NCBI RefSeq assembly: GCF_003290085.1
Contig: NZ_QMKJ01000002.1
Location: forward strand, 682,001-746,000
Direction of reading: 5' to 3'
Length of the DNA stretch: 64,000 nucleotides
Source: Aliidiomarina sp. B3213
GTDB taxonomy: Bacteria > Pseudomonadota > Gammaproteobacteria > Enterobacterales > Alteromonadaceae
A model generated the notes under the pieces. That model saw only the letters and a program-made list of their open reading frames with translations. It was not told the origin of the DNA and made no database searches. Made by a program: the position numbers and the translations under genes. Shown piece after piece: positions 16,732 through 25,642 of this stretch. The first letter of the stretch is position 1. Each line of letters begins with the position of its first letter.

Positions 16732-19050
16732 TTATTTTACTCCTTGAAAACCCAAAACACGCCGCAACTTTTCGTCAAGCTCGATACTTAACAAGTCTGT
16801 TTTTATCAGTACATCCGCTAACCTTTTGCGAATCGTTTCATTAACATTTTGACCTGACAAAACAACTATAGGTATTCCTCCTTGAGTTGACTCAATGTAA
16901 GGAATTAAATCAGCACCGCAACCATCTGGCAGAGCCAAATCTAATAGAATCAAGTCGAACCGATGATTCCGCAACAATATACGTGCGTCTTTGAGAGTAA
17001 TCGCATTTCTATATTCAAAGGAGCCTTCGAGGATAGTTTCAACAACCACACTCAAGTCTGTGTCATCTTCTACATGTAATATTCGCTTTTTTTCTGTCAA
17101 ATCAATCAATTGCCGTATAGCCCCACTTAATTGTTCAGGTTCGATAGGCTTTATTAGCCAATCTAACTGAGTACTTTTCAACTGATTAATTTGCTCTGTG
17201 TCGACAGACTTACCTGAAAGAATAATAACTTTTGCTTGTGAGTTCCTGCGGCTCGCCCTAATTTCATGCAAGAAATTAAGCCCTTCACCATCAGGCAAAA
17301 TTAAATCTAAACTAATTACACTAAAACTCAACTCATCGATTTTTGTTCGCGCTTCAGCAATAGAGTGGGCGGTAATTACGTCAAAGCCGTGTCGAATATA
17401 TATTTCAGAAATAACTTCGCAAGCCTCTAAGTCATCTTCGATAACAAGGGCAAAGTCGGTGCCTACTTTCTGTAGCTCATGATTTATAATCAGGTCTGAA
17501 CCACTTTTTAGTGGCAAGTCAAAATAGAAACAACTTCCTTGTCCCTTTACGGAAACGAAGCTAATTTTTCCATGCATTGCCTCCAGCAGTTCTTTAGTAA
17601 TTGCTAGTCCTAACCCAGTTCCAGTCGTCGCATTTTTATCTTTTGTGGCGGCTTGTTGAAACCGTTGAAATATTCTTCCTTTAAATTCTTCGTCTATACC
17701 CACACCGTGATCTTTAACCAAGACTCTCACGTGTGACGGATGCTCTACAGCTTCTACTTCAACGACCTGCTCTTCGGGTGAAAACTTCAGTGCATTAGAC
17801 AATAGATTATTCATCACTTGCTGAAATCTTTCTTCATCTACATTTACAGCACAGCTTTCTTGAACACTCTCGAGGCATAGGGAAATTCTTATATTCTTCT
17901 CTGATGCATAAGTGCTGTTGTTTTTTATCGAGCTTTTAAGCAGCTCAGAGAGGTTGTGCTCTTTGAGATTAAAATGAGTGTTTCCAGAAGCTAATTTCTC
18001 AAAGTCCAGTAAGTCATTGATTAAGGCTGTTAGGCGCTTGCTATTACTTGCGGCAATTTCAATCATCTTGGAGTTTTTCTCTCCTAACTCCCCAAACTTG
18101 CCGGATTTTATAAGTGACAAAGCTCCCGCTATAGAGGTTAGTGGCGTTCTTAATTCATGGCTCACTGTGGAAATAAATTGGGTTTTCATTTCCTCGACAT
18201 GTTTACGCTCACTAATGTCTTCGACAATGGACCATATCAGTTGATTACCGCTAGAGTCTGTAACTAATATTCCATTTAACAGGACTGGATATCGAGTTCC
18301 GTCTTTACGGATGTATTCCTTTTCAAAAGGGCCGTATCGCCCTGTTTGTCGTAATGCCTCCAGCATTTGTTTTTCAGACTCAAAGTACTCTTCTGGCGTT
18401 AGATCATAGTAACTTAGCTTCTTAAACTCCTCTGCAGTGTATCCACTAGGTTCAATAAGCTTTTCGTTCCCGTCTAAAAATTGCCCTGTCTCAAAGTCAT
18501 TCAGAGCAATTCCGACAGGAGAAAACTCAAACAGAGCTCGTAAACGTGACTCTTGTAGTTCAAGCTTTTTTTGAGTATTCAAGTCATCCGTTACATCAAC
18601 AGCTACACCTAAGTAGCCGATAATTTCGTTGTGGTCATTGCGAACTTCAGAAAGTTTTAAAACAACTCTAATTTCTTGCTTATCTTTTCTAATATAACGC
18701 CAATGTCGATATCCAAAATTAGGTGACTTCGCCGCAAACTTAAACACGTCGAAAAGTGACTTGTCCTCTAGAGAGAGTCCGAACTCCTGTGCAACAGCAG
18801 TAATTTCGTCGGCGTCGTGAAATAACAACGGTGTTTCTTTCCGGCACACTTCTTCTCTGCTGTAGCCAAGCATCTCTTCTGCACCAGAATTAAACACTTG
18901 AATATAGCCATTCGTATCCGTTGCAATCATCGAAACATTTGAAGCAGCTTCCACAAGAGCGCTGTGAGCAAATTTTATGTTTAAGGACGTTTGGTCAGCA
19001 TTTTTTGTGCTAGGAATACCATTTTCTCCCGACGCATCACGATTCGTCAT
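16732..19050 (-). CDS. Hybrid histidine kinase PAS-PAS-HisKA-HATPase-REC-REC
   Basis: A 772-residue soluble hybrid kinase when started at the ATG at 19050, which has AAGGA about 8 nt upstream; a GTG at 19068 is an in-frame alternative. PAS1 about 30-155, PAS2 about 168-285, HisKA with His298 (STVSHELRTPLTS), HATPase_c 400-515 (NNLLSNALKFSP, DHGVGI, TGTGLGLAI), REC1 534-650 (Asp582 in SLDLILPDG), REC2 656-770 (Asp704 in LLDLALPDG). It overlaps the end of the CHASE kinase gene by 14 bp and is followed at once by the lone receiver. The two C-terminal receivers are the likely first acceptors of a relay toward the Hpt-bearing GGDEF/EAL proteins. Confidence 0.93.
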   Translation of the reverse strand: MTNRDASGENGIPSTKNADQTSLNIKFAHSALVEAASNVSMIATDTNGYIQVFNSGAEEMLGYSREEVCRKETPLLFHDADEITAVAQEFGLSLEDKSLFDVFKFAAKSPNFGYRHWRYIRKDKQEIRVVLKLSEVRNDHNEIIGYLGVAVDVTDDLNTQKKLELQESRLRALFEFSPVGIALNDFETGQFLDGNEKLIEPSGYTAEEFKKLSYYDLTPEEYFESEKQMLEALRQTGRYGPFEKEYIRKDGTRYPVLLNGILVTDSSGNQLIWSIVEDISERKHVEEMKTQFISTVSHELRTPLTSIAGALSLIKSGKFGELGEKNSKMIEIAASNSKRLTALINDLLDFEKLASGNTHFNLKEHNLSELLKSSIKNNSTYASEKNIRISLCLESVQESCAVNVDEERFQQVMNNLLSNALKFSPEEQVVEVEAVEHPSHVRVLVKDHGVGIDEEFKGRIFQRFQQAATKDKNATTGTGLGLAITKELLEAMHGKISFVSVKGQGSCFYFDLPLKSGSDLIINHELQKVGTDFALVIEDDLEACEVISEIYIRHGFDVITAHSIAEARTKIDELSFSVISLDLILPDGEGLNFLHEIRASRRNSQAKVIILSGKSVDTEQINQLKSTQLDWLIKPIEPEQLSGAIRQLIDLTEKKRILHVEDDTDLSVVVETILEGSFEYRNAITLKDARILLRNHRFDLILLDLALPDGCGADLIPYIESTQGGIPIVVLSGQNVNETIRKRLADVLIKTDLLSIELDEKLRRVLGFQGVK

Positions 19051-20611
19051 TGTTTTTATCCTTATCACAATTGGACTGAGTCATTAACAGTCTGGGCCAT
19101 GTAAGTGAAATATAGGTTCCGCCACCACTACGATGCGCTAGCTTCATCGTTCCGCCCGACAATTTTGTAAACTCGTAGCAGAGCGCCAAACCCATACCAG
19201 TTCCGCTTTGCTCTTTCGTGTCGGTATTATCTTCTTGGAAAAAATGAAAGCCTTTAGACTCAATTAGAGCGTCAGGAATTCCCGGTCCCGTATCAGTTAT
19301 CCATATTTTAAAACTTTCACTCTCATCAATGCCTATAGTCACTTCATCACCACTTGAGCAGAACTTAATGGCATTATCCAATAGATGCTCAATAACTCGA
19401 TACACATGATCTTTGTCTAGCTTTATCGACACATCTTTTGCTGAGCCTAATTCGGTTCGAAAACGGATATTTAACCTTTCAAATTTCTTTACATACAAGG
19501 AGGTCAGCTCCTCAAGTAGAGGCATAATTAACGTTGGCTCAAGATGACAGCGAAGCTGGCCATTAAGTGCTAAATTCAAGTCGATAAGGTCAACAACTAG
19601 TCGAGACAGTCGTTTTTGATGGGTTAAAGCGCTTTCTAACAACTCACTACGTTTGCTTTCAGTAATTTGAGGCTGAGCCATAAGAGCGAGCGAGCCTTGC
19701 AGTACAGTAATAGGCGTTTTTAGTTCATGACTTACAGATGCTAAAAACGCAGCTTGCAGTCTATTCAGTTCATCTTTCTCTTCTGCCCGTTTTTTGTAAC
19801 TGTAAAGTAACCACATCACCAGTAGAAGAATAGAAAATAGCAGTGCTGTTGAAGCAACCAAAAAGACCAATATAGTTTGGGTGGGTGCTGGCTCTACCAC
19901 ACTAATTTGCCACTCAGTGCCTGGCAGGCGTAATGTTTGAGAAACATGAATAATCGATTTGTTGTTTTCTATACCCGATGTTTCAAAAAATACGGTTCCG
20001 GCTGAATTGGTCAGGTAAACGTCAAAAATAGAATTCTCAGCAAGATAAACATTTAATGCATTATAAATCGAGTCCGCATCAATAATAGTGCTTACTAAAC
20101 CCCAATAATCACCATTCACATTTATCGCTTCACGATAAGCAAAAGCGCGACCACCCTGTACCAAGGAAATCGGCCCCGTTAATTGGCCTGGTCCGCCCTC
20201 CATTAACCTTTGAATTGCAGGCCACTGCGCTGGCAAATCCGCAAACCTCAAGCCTAATGCGGCTTCATTTCCTGCTAGTGGATATATATGTTCTATAACA
20301 TTGTTGGGCGCTATACCTATATTTTTTGTATGCTCTGTGTAATCAAATAAGTTCTCTAACCACCGGTTGAGTCTCGAGGCTTCGATATCGCCTTCTAAAG
20401 ATTGTATATAGGTTGTAACACCAACAGATATAAAAATTGGTTCTCTTAACTGCTCAAGAATAAAGCTATTTACATTCGTTGCAGTTTGCTGCATGTCTCT
20501 CTCTTGCTTTGTATATAGCCACAGTCGATAAGGCTGCACTATTGCTAAGCCAATAAGAAACGCAACAAGCAATAATGCCAGAACGATCCAACCGTATATC
20601 TGCTTGCCCAT
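19037..20611 (-). CDS. Membrane CHASE-domain sensor histidine kinase
   Basis: A 524-residue membrane kinase, first gene of the operon. The chosen start is the ATG at 20611 with GGAG 9 nt upstream. TM1 lies at about 7-27, a periplasmic CHASE domain follows (about 60-235, with NIGIAPNNVIEHIYPL and FAYREAI typical of the family), TM2 at 246-270, then HisKA with His295 (ASVSHELKTPIT) and HATPase_c (DTGPGIP, GTGMGLALCYEF). CHASE domains bind small extracellular ligands. There is no fused receiver, so phosphate is handed to operon partners. It is the only membrane-embedded sensor of the cluster. The 100 bp upstream is AT-rich and probably holds the operon promoter, but no exact boxes could be fixed. 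Confidence 0.92.
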   Translation of the reverse strand: MGKQIYGWIVLALLLVAFLIGLAIVQPYRLWLYTKQERDMQQTATNVNSFILEQLREPIFISVGVTTYIQSLEGDIEASRLNRWLENLFDYTEHTKNIGIAPNNVIEHIYPLAGNEAALGLRFADLPAQWPAIQRLMEGGPGQLTGPISLVQGGRAFAYREAINVNGDYWGLVSTIIDADSIYNALNVYLAENSIFDVYLTNSAGTVFFETSGIENNKSIIHVSQTLRLPGTEWQISVVEPAPTQTILVFLVASTALLFSILLLVMWLLYSYKKRAEEKDELNRLQAAFLASVSHELKTPITVLQGSLALMAQPQITESKRSELLESALTHQKRLSRLVVDLIDLNLALNGQLRCHLEPTLIMPLLEELTSLYVKKFERLNIRFRTELGSAKDVSIKLDKDHVYRVIEHLLDNAIKFCSSGDEVTIGIDESESFKIWITDTGPGIPDALIESKGFHFFQEDNTDTKEQSGTGMGLALCYEFTKLSGGTMKLAHRSGGGTYISLTWPRLLMTQSNCDKDKNNDES

Positions 20612-20715
20612 CAACTAAAACTCCAACTCATAAATTAAAACCTTTATCAAAGTTAAAGTATGGAACAGTTATCTCAATAAGCCACTAAAAATACAGAAAA
20701 TTTAATTTTAAAAAA

Positions 20716-21207
20716 TCAAAATGAAATAGATTCACCACGCTCACTAAGCACCCTTTGCGAAGTTTCATAACCGGGCAACGTGATTTGAGTAATCACCCTA
20801 TGGTCTGGAAATTCATTCCAAACTTCGTGCACTTCGATATCATCAATATCAGTCGCATTACACTGAGCTTGAGCCTCAATCACTATATAGCTTTGGTTGG
20901 CATGAGTAGTCGCCGACCATGGTGAAGATTCCGCAAGTTTGAGATCGCAGTTGCTATTGTTCACGACAACAACGCGCTGAATAAAACTCTCGATGTCCTC
21001 AAGGTGGTTATTCAATAAAGTTGCATCAATTGGTTTTCCTTCTAACCATGATGGATTCAGAGCCGCTAAATCATGAAAAGAAACTTGGTATTTAACTACA
21101 CCTTGCTCCTGAACAGTCAAAAACGAAGTGCTAAATGAATGCCCGTAGCCTCTCGAAATGAAAGCGAGGAAGACACTCATAATAGTAAGTAGCATGAATT
21201 TTTTCAT
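20716..21207 (-). CDS. Exported protein resembling the N-terminal domain of HupE/UreJ-like proteins
   Basis: A 163-residue protein with a Sec signal (MKKFMLLTIMSVFLAFISRGYG) and then HSFSTSFLTVQEQG, a beginning like the extracytoplasmic domain of HupE/UreJ_2 family proteins. Those usually continue into several membrane helices, but here the chain stops after about 140 mature residues and no second membrane segment is present. Two Cys (CDL, CNA) could pair. The gene begins 2 nt after the TPR gene with a good GGAGG inside that gene's last codons, so it is the last member of the DUF4331 set. Function is unknown; the family likeness is my recollection of sequence pattern and is moderate. Confidence 0.65.
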   Translation of the reverse strand: MKKFMLLTIMSVFLAFISRGYGHSFSTSFLTVQEQGVVKYQVSFHDLAALNPSWLEGKPIDATLLNNHLEDIESFIQRVVVVNNSNCDLKLAESSPWSATTHANQSYIVIEAQAQCNATDIDDIEVHEVWNEFPDHRVITQITLPGYETSQRVLSERGESISF

Positions 21208-21209
21208 AG

Positions 21210-22277
21210 TTAACCTCCAAAGTCGGACGATTGTGAGCCCAAATTCCTAGCGTCCATGAGTAGTATTTCATCGAGCGGCTCTTTGGCTACTGAATAGTTG
21301 ATATTTGCCCACCTAAAAGCCATTTCTGGTTGTGGTTTAACGTAAGTGTAGTAATAAGCAATATCTGCACTATGGAGACGATCGCCTCGAATTTCCCTGA
21401 TTTGAATTCGCTCCTGTGCATAATCACTCCAGCACGTTTCGTTGCTACCCTGCTGCGCTCGGGCAAGACGAATCGCGATTGCATCAACTTCTTGCGCTTC
21501 ACAACTAGGTATTAATTCCTGCGGTACAGATGATGATTCATCGAATAAATAGCTATCGAGTAGAAGTTTTCGCTCAACAATGCTTAAGGGTTGAGGTAAT
21601 TGCGCTAGCCACTGTCGTGTTTCTGAATACAGCTCAAGTAACAAAGCTTGCTCAGCTAAAATTTGTAATCTCCAATGACGAATATGACTGTCGGCGGATG
21701 AATTACTTCGCTGTTGCAATTGTTTTAACTGGTTATACGCTTGTTGTGGATAATCTCCTCTTCCCTCTACCTCAAGCAAACAAGTTAAAACCACACCTAA
21801 TGCATGATCACCGAATAACTCAGAGCAAGTTGTTCGTGCTTCCTCTTCTAAACCTTGCGCAAGGGCAATACGAGCAAGCATTAAAGAAGCGCGCAAATGA
21901 CTTGAGTCAAGTTCCAAGACTTGGAGTAAAAGCACACGAGCATCGTTGAAATTATGCTGGTATTGGTACAGATCAGCACTGGCTAATAGCCAAGGGATAT
22001 TTTCGGATGCATCAGGGTGTTCAGACGCAGTAGATTGCACTTCTTTCGCCCGCTGCAATAAATCGTGGCTATCAGAGCGTCGAATAAAGTTTAAATAGAC
22101 CTCTACCAATGGTGACGCTAAGACCAAGCTGTCAGTCTGCTGCTGGTACTGCAGCTCCAGCTCAGCTATCTCCGAAGGTACTGTGGCAACCTCCGGCTGC
22201 CACAGTATTTCTTCTTCGGAAAATGCTTGAGTGCTTACCAACAACCCGGCAAGCACCAATACGCCTCTCCAGTTCAT
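21210..22277 (-). CDS. Exported TPR-repeat protein
   Basis: A 355-residue protein with a signal peptide (MNWRGVLVLAGLLVSTQAFS). The rest is helical with tetratricopeptide-like units at about 95-260 (ASADLYQYQHNFNDARVLLLQVLELDSSHLRASLMLARIAL style spacing). TPR proteins are scaffolds, here most likely periplasmic. The ATG overlaps the TGA of the cadherin-like lipoprotein gene (ATGA), so the two are translationally coupled, and the HupE-like gene follows after 2 nt. TPR proteins of this kind recur beside DUF4331 genes in gammaproteobacteria as far as I recall, which would make this a conserved exported module, though its function is not known. Confidence 0.75.
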   Translation of the reverse strand: MNWRGVLVLAGLLVSTQAFSEEEILWQPEVATVPSEIAELELQYQQQTDSLVLASPLVEVYLNFIRRSDSHDLLQRAKEVQSTASEHPDASENIPWLLASADLYQYQHNFNDARVLLLQVLELDSSHLRASLMLARIALAQGLEEEARTTCSELFGDHALGVVLTCLLEVEGRGDYPQQAYNQLKQLQQRSNSSADSHIRHWRLQILAEQALLLELYSETRQWLAQLPQPLSIVERKLLLDSYLFDESSSVPQELIPSCEAQEVDAIAIRLARAQQGSNETCWSDYAQERIQIREIRGDRLHSADIAYYYTYVKPQPEMAFRWANINYSVAKEPLDEILLMDARNLGSQSSDFGG

Positions 22278-22765
22278 CCGCCCTCACCCTCTGCAATGAG
22301 ATCATCAAAAGCAGTAGTGTCGGTCACATCATCATTAAAGATGCGACCGTTTAAAGGCAAAGGGTCAGCATCTTCCCCTTGCGAAAACACCTCACGAATG
22401 TAAAAACTCGCAGCAACATGCTCTGCTTCAACGACAATAGACACGATTCCCTCGTCAGAGAAAACGCCGTCTGAAACCGAATAAGTAAACTCAACAATGC
22501 CGACGAATTCTGCTGGTGGCATAAAGCTAAATGTACCATCCGAATTTACATTTAAGTCTCCCACGTCACTTTCTTGCTCAACTTGAAAGCTCAATGTGTC
22601 GCCGTTAACGTCGTAGCCAATAAGTTTGTCATTTAGCGCTCTATCCACGGTTAACGTATACAAACTATCTCGCGCCGCGGGTGGGAAATTCTTCTCACTG
22701 TCTTCGTAACAGCCCGTTAAAGCCAAGGCTGTTGCAAGAATCAGAACTGTATATATATGTTTCAT
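22274..22765 (-). CDS. Lipoprotein with cadherin-like Ig domain
   Basis: A 163-residue predicted lipoprotein (MKHIYTVLILATALALTGC, lipobox LTGC). Residues about 28-115 form a bacterial cadherin-like/tandem-type Ig domain: DVNGDTLSFQVEQES, NSDGTFSFMPPAEFVG and FTYSVSDGVFSDEG are hallmark strands and Asp-rich calcium loops. A C-terminal tail of about 45 residues is acidic. It probably sits in the outer membrane and mediates protein contact. It is 23 bp downstream of the DUF4331 gene with a strong GAGGAGG site, and overlaps the TPR gene by 4 bp. Its leader repeats an AACGTAAC-ACGAG string also found in the DUF4331 leader. Confidence 0.82.
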   Translation of the reverse strand: MKHIYTVLILATALALTGCYEDSEKNFPPAARDSLYTLTVDRALNDKLIGYDVNGDTLSFQVEQESDVGDLNVNSDGTFSFMPPAEFVGIVEFTYSVSDGVFSDEGIVSIVVEAEHVAASFYIREVFSQGEDADPLPLNGRIFNDDVTDTTAFDDLIAEGEGG

Positions 22766-22788
22766 GATATTGCCTCCTCGTCGTTACG

Positions 22789-24357
22789 TTATTCGCTTGA
22801 AGAACCCGGAACTGGAGTTTGTAGGTATGGAAATCCGTCATCCACGTAGCTAGCGTTAATTGGCGCACCATCCGTGAACGGAACATTTCCCACCGGCGCA
22901 TCACTCGGGCTACAGAACCCTAAGTTTGTTGGTTCACCATTCACAGGAATGTCATGGCATAAAGCTCCCATCACTACGCGCAAAGCAATATCAACTACAT
23001 CATCACCTGGACGTCTCCCGTTTGGAAAACCAGCTAAGTCATCTCCTGCCACACCAAATGCTGACTGCTCGGCGGCAGGCGTTGCAGGGATAGCTGTATT
23101 CAAGCGCAGCATTTCTGAAGGCGTAACCATAGCCTGCTGATTAACACCAGCAAAACCGGTCAGGAACGCGGCAACAAGATCTGTACGGGGATAATTGGAT
23201 GGTGCCAAGCTAGCGAAATCGGTACCCAAGGTCGCGTTTACAGGGTCTTTGAAGAGCAAATCAAGGATTACAGGAAGAGTAGGGTGGGTAACATAGTCTG
23301 CGAACTGACCATCTTCACTCGGCGAAGCTGAAGAAAAAGTATCTTTGTCATCAATGCCTATCACTAGCTCGTTCACAAGTGGCGAACCTAATCTAGACAC
23401 TTGCACCAAAGCTCCACCATTTACTTCTGGCGTGTCGATAGTTGCATTAGGGTTTTGTAATCTCGCCTGAGGTACTTGTGCGGTAGTCCAACTACCCACA
23501 ACACCATTACCATCACCTGTCACACAGTCTTTTGGAAGCTCTAAAGCGATAGTGTTGACATTCTTATTTCTTAAATCGTCGTTTGCATCACTTTGCTCAA
23601 TGCCGCCTGGAAAAGCGCTAGACTCGATAGGTACGTAATTCACTAAGTCAAAAGTTTCACCTAAATTAACCACAAACGGGTCTTTTCGCTGCCCAACAAA
23701 AACTCTTCCCGGCATCGAGCAATTAGGGACCTGGATTTCATAAACATATTGATTGGCGTAATCTTCATAAGACTGAGCGCTGCCAAAAGTTTTCTCTCCC
23801 ACAAATGCGATAGGCTTTGTGAATTCTTGTTCCCCGGAAGCTCCTGTCACTTGAGTAGACATGCCCGTTCTTTGTGGTCCTTCAACTAGCTCAATAGAGT
23901 ACATCTCATTAAAATTGAGAGCGCTTTGGTCACTTGCTGAAATACCGCCCACAAATTTAAGCGGAACACTCACATTTCTCTGCATACCCTCAGGCCCTAC
24001 GGGTAACATCACCCCGCCATTTGGCAACGAGTTATTGAAACGAAACTCAAAAGTTAGATCTTCCTGCGCATCACCATCACTATCAAAATGAATAGCGTAA
24101 ACAGCAGCCGGATCCATCGCGAAATAGTTGGGACCACCATAGGCGTCTTGCAAAGGAATATAATTTGCTATCGCCGTAACATAGTCGCCCCGCCCTGACT
24201 CATAGCTGTTGAATAAATAGAAGTCAGTCGAGTCTAGTGTCGGAAATCGAGTAATGTTCGGAGCTTCTCTATGGCTAGAAGCTACGGCTGTTGCAGATAC
24301 GATACCTGCAGCGAAAAGTGCTATTGCTATTGGTGTTTTTGAATAAGATTTAGTCAT
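22789..24357 (-). CDS. DUF4331-family exported protein
   Basis: A 522-residue protein with a signal peptide (MTKSYSKTPIAIALFAAGIVSATAVA) followed directly by SSHREAPNITRFPTLDSTDF, the diagnostic beginning of DUF4331 proteins, then YLFNSYESG and the IHFDSDGDAQEDLTFEF segment that resembles a calcium-binding loop. The C-terminal half contains DLVAAFLTGFAGVNQ and GRRPGDDVVDIALRVV, also family features. The function of DUF4331 proteins is not established; they are exported and often large. It is the first gene of a four-gene set downstream of an ECF sigma factor and its anti-sigma factor. Its start codon follows a perfect 14-bp inverted repeat that includes the Shine-Dalgarno sequence, which suggests translational control. 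Confidence 0.9.
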   Translation of the reverse strand: MTKSYSKTPIAIALFAAGIVSATAVASSHREAPNITRFPTLDSTDFYLFNSYESGRGDYVTAIANYIPLQDAYGGPNYFAMDPAAVYAIHFDSDGDAQEDLTFEFRFNNSLPNGGVMLPVGPEGMQRNVSVPLKFVGGISASDQSALNFNEMYSIELVEGPQRTGMSTQVTGASGEQEFTKPIAFVGEKTFGSAQSYEDYANQYVYEIQVPNCSMPGRVFVGQRKDPFVVNLGETFDLVNYVPIESSAFPGGIEQSDANDDLRNKNVNTIALELPKDCVTGDGNGVVGSWTTAQVPQARLQNPNATIDTPEVNGGALVQVSRLGSPLVNELVIGIDDKDTFSSASPSEDGQFADYVTHPTLPVILDLLFKDPVNATLGTDFASLAPSNYPRTDLVAAFLTGFAGVNQQAMVTPSEMLRLNTAIPATPAAEQSAFGVAGDDLAGFPNGRRPGDDVVDIALRVVMGALCHDIPVNGEPTNLGFCSPSDAPVGNVPFTDGAPINASYVDDGFPYLQTPVPGSSSE

Positions 24358-24409
24358 AATACCCTCTCGTTGTTACGTTTCTCACTCACTATCCGAACGA
24401 GAGGGTATT
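24358..24409 (-). promoter_or_regulatory. Start-site hairpin covering the DUF4331 ribosome-binding site
   Basis: On the coding strand AATACCCTCTCGTT (24396-24409) pairs perfectly with AACGAGAGGGTATT (24358-24371), loop 24 nt. The second arm ends directly at the ATG and contains GAGAGGG, the only good ribosome-binding site. If transcribed, the RNA would hide the site. A DNA operator read as a palindrome is the alternative, and the hairpin may also overlap the promoter region 24410-24434. Confidence 0.6.
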
Positions 24410-24434
24410 TTGGATTCAAAAAAGTTTAATTTTT

Positions 24435-25121
24435 TTATATTTGAACAATATCAGTAAGATAAAGTACTGGCCCAGAAGGTAAACCGGTTGTTGAACCTCC
24501 AGCAGGCTCTAGGCTTACTGCTAATCCTCCGATTTCAGCCAAGCTAAACCCTGGAGGTGCCGTAAGCACTATTCGATCTTCACTTTCAGGTAGCAATCCC
24601 AGCGAGATCGGGTTTGAGCCATCCTTAGGTAACATCCACAATTCGTAGTCCTTGTCGCTATAACCTTCAATCGAAGGTTGTGGACTCACTTCTATAGAAT
24701 TATTCGAAACATTAAGTACCCATAAAGTTTGTTTGTCATCATTTTGAATGACTGCAAACTTTTGATTAGGTTCATCTACGATGTGGTTGGTCTGCCCTAT
24801 CAACAAAACTGTCAAAACGATTGCAGCTACACTTCCAAACGCTCCTAACCAATGCCACAGGTCAAATTTCTTTTTAACGTTACTAAACAGCCTTCCGTGA
24901 ATGTTGTTCCAACTCTTTTTCGGCGGAGAAACAGGTTGAAGTCGTTCGGTCAAATCATGCAATTGACCTTCCCAATAAACCACCTGTTGGCTAATTTTCG
25001 AGTCTCTTTGCATTAAAGAAACAAATTTTACACGCGCTTGCCCCCTCATGAGGCCGATAACATAACGACGAGCGAGTTGATCTGTAAGTTCTAGATTATG
25101 GTAATTCATGGCTGCAGACAC
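24435..25121 (-). CDS. RskA-family anti-sigma factor
   Basis: A 228-residue protein of the RskA/anti-sigma-K type. An N-terminal cytoplasmic helical sigma-binding part (1-80, with YVIGLMRGQARVKFVSLM) precedes one membrane segment (about 91-110, LGAFGSVAAIVLTVLLIG). The periplasmic domain (YELWMLPKDGSNPISLGLLP, LAEIGGLAVSLEPAGGSTTGLPSGPVLY) is characteristic of RskA. Such proteins hold an ECF sigma factor at the membrane until the signal leads to release. It overlaps the sigma gene by 16 bp. The zinc-binding HxxxCxxC motif of ZAS anti-sigma factors is absent, as expected for this family. The DUF4331 set is directly downstream and is the likely target regulon. Confidence 0.9.
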   Translation of the reverse strand: MSAAMNYHNLELTDQLARRYVIGLMRGQARVKFVSLMQRDSKISQQVVYWEGQLHDLTERLQPVSPPKKSWNNIHGRLFSNVKKKFDLWHWLGAFGSVAAIVLTVLLIGQTNHIVDEPNQKFAVIQNDDKQTLWVLNVSNNSIEVSPQPSIEGYSDKDYELWMLPKDGSNPISLGLLPESEDRIVLTAPPGFSLAEIGGLAVSLEPAGGSTTGLPSGPVLYLTDIVQI

Positions 25122-25642
25122 CTCTTCAGACTATCTAGCCCACGTCGAATCCAAGTTTTAATCGAACCAAGAGCCTCTCCTAAGTGTTGACTTATTTCTT
25201 GGTGAGTTAAACCAAACAAATATGCGAGGTGAATAGATTGTCGTTGAGAATCTTTCAATTCTCCAAGGCAGGTGTCGAGTCGCGGAGTGTCAGGCTCTAC
25301 ATCATTGATTACGTCGACTGTACTCTGACTCATTAATTGTTCGATATCAGCCACTGATATCGCTTGGTTATCAGTAACACGCAAGACATCTATTGCACGA
25401 TACCTAGCCATACTTGTTACCCAAGACATTACAGAGCCTTGGTCCTCTCGATATTGAGATGCCGAATGCCAAACCTTCACATAAGTGTCTTGAAGTACAT
25501 CTTCTGCAAGCTCGCGGTCGCGCAGTATTGCTAGACAAACACTAAAAAGCTTGGATGAGGTTTGAGCGTAGAATCTTTTGAAAGCCACCCTATCGCCAAG
25601 AGCAATCAGGTGAAGTTCTTTAGAGAAGTTTGGCGTAGCCAT
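25106..25642 (-). CDS. ECF RNA polymerase sigma factor
   Basis: A 178-residue sigma-70 family ECF factor. Region 2 (about 20-90: FKRFYAQTSSKLFSVCLAIL, RELAEDVLQDTYVKVW, SVMSWVTSMARYRAIDVLR) and region 4 (about 120-175: LAYLFGLTHQEISQHLGEALGSIKTWIRRGL) are complete; the region between is variable. Its partner RskA-type anti-sigma gene overlaps by 16 bp. AAGGA about 9 nt before the ATG is a good ribosome-binding site. A string ATCCAAA occurs upstream of this operon and again upstream of the DUF4331 gene and could be part of a shared -35 element, but that rests on two sites only. Confidence 0.93.
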   Translation of the reverse strand: MATPNFSKELHLIALGDRVAFKRFYAQTSSKLFSVCLAILRDRELAEDVLQDTYVKVWHSASQYREDQGSVMSWVTSMARYRAIDVLRVTDNQAISVADIEQLMSQSTVDVINDVEPDTPRLDTCLGELKDSQRQSIHLAYLFGLTHQEISQHLGEALGSIKTWIRRGLDSLKRCLQP

